Origin: Pachypanchax playfairii
Taxonomy: Eukaryota > Chordata > Actinopteri > Cyprinodontiformes > Aplocheilidae
Assembly: GCA_006937955.1 (NCBI GenBank)
Contig: SSNP01000020.1
Location: forward strand, 913,504 to 977,503
DNA: 64,000 bases
Direction: 5' to 3'
Positions 63,811 through 64,000 of this stretch are shown here, piece by piece (the stretch's first letter is position 1; every line of letters begins with the position of its first letter). Made by a program: the position numbers and the translations under genes. The notes under the pieces are model-generated. The model did no database searches, was not told the DNA's origin, and saw only the letters and a list, made by a program, of their open reading frames with translations.

Positions 63811-64000
63811 CTTCACTAACAATCTGGAGGAAAACATGAAGAATATAAATGAATTATTCAGTGAAATCAAAGAAGCTTCAGAGAACAAACATGTTGAATT
63901 ATTGAGAAATTTGAAGCAACACATTTTTATTTAAATGTATCTTTTGAGAAAAAATATTGTCTTGTGAAAGTTATGTGGGATTCTGCAGCATCTTTTCTGT
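63811..64000 (-). other. TRPV1 5' UTR splice site and upstream sequence
   Basis: On the - strand a polypyrimidine tract and AG precede the start codon by about 13 nt (acceptor near 63823-63824). The first, noncoding TRPV1 exon and promoter therefore lie right of this point, probably beyond the window. Nothing else is seen here. Confidence 0.5.

Overview
This window is vertebrate nuclear DNA from a bony fish, most likely a spiny-rayed teleost. The evidence is multi-exon genes with GT-AG introns, teleost-type Tc1/mariner relics, non-autonomous hAT and TTAA-target elements, LINE and Ty3/gypsy fragments, and long (CA)n arrays. Three protein-coding genes and one microRNA cluster can be read. Almost all short open frames in the window are chance frames or transposon debris.

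Layout. 1-5.7 kb: intergenic DNA with a LINE fragment and, at 4.5-4.73 kb on the + strand, the erythroid microRNA pair mir-144 and mir-451. 5.7-14.9 kb: ERAL1 on the - strand (mitochondrial Era-type GTPase, 11 coding exons, 444 codons plus stop). Its introns hold Tc1 debris, a fourfold tandem array of a ~290-bp unit with (CA)n linkers, and a ~1.1-kb direct duplication around a 10-N gap that looks like an assembly artefact. 15-20 kb: intergenic, with no gene seen. 20.1-51.75 kb: FAM222B on the + strand, with a CpG-rich first exon carrying an NRF1 palindrome abutting an ETS site, a 22-kb first intron, a short first coding exon, a large last exon and a ~1.85-kb 3' UTR. 51.8-54.1 kb: intergenic, with a TTAA-flanked MITE. 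54.1-63.8 kb: a TRPV1-type cation channel gene on the - strand (14 coding exons, 808 residues), whose introns are packed with nested transposons.

The genes are functionally independent: mitochondrial 12S rRNA/ribosome assembly (ERAL1), a poorly characterised nuclear-type proline/glutamine-rich protein (FAM222B), and a heat/proton-type sensory channel (TRPV1). ERAL1 and FAM222B are head to head, and mir-144/451 lies just beyond the ERAL1 3' end. As I recall it, this matches the human 17q11.2 arrangement. TRPV1 next to FAM222B does not match the human map.

Most interesting points: the intact mir-144/451 cluster with KLF and GATA sites upstream; the same ~290-bp unit in tandem arrays of opposite orientation 22 kb apart; two TTAA-flanked MITEs and one hAT MITE with a perfect 8-bp target duplication; substitutions in the TRPV1 vanilloid pocket; and the gap-associated duplication in ERAL1 intron 1. 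All exon models were made by eye from splice sites, reading phase and remembered family sequences; no alignment was run.
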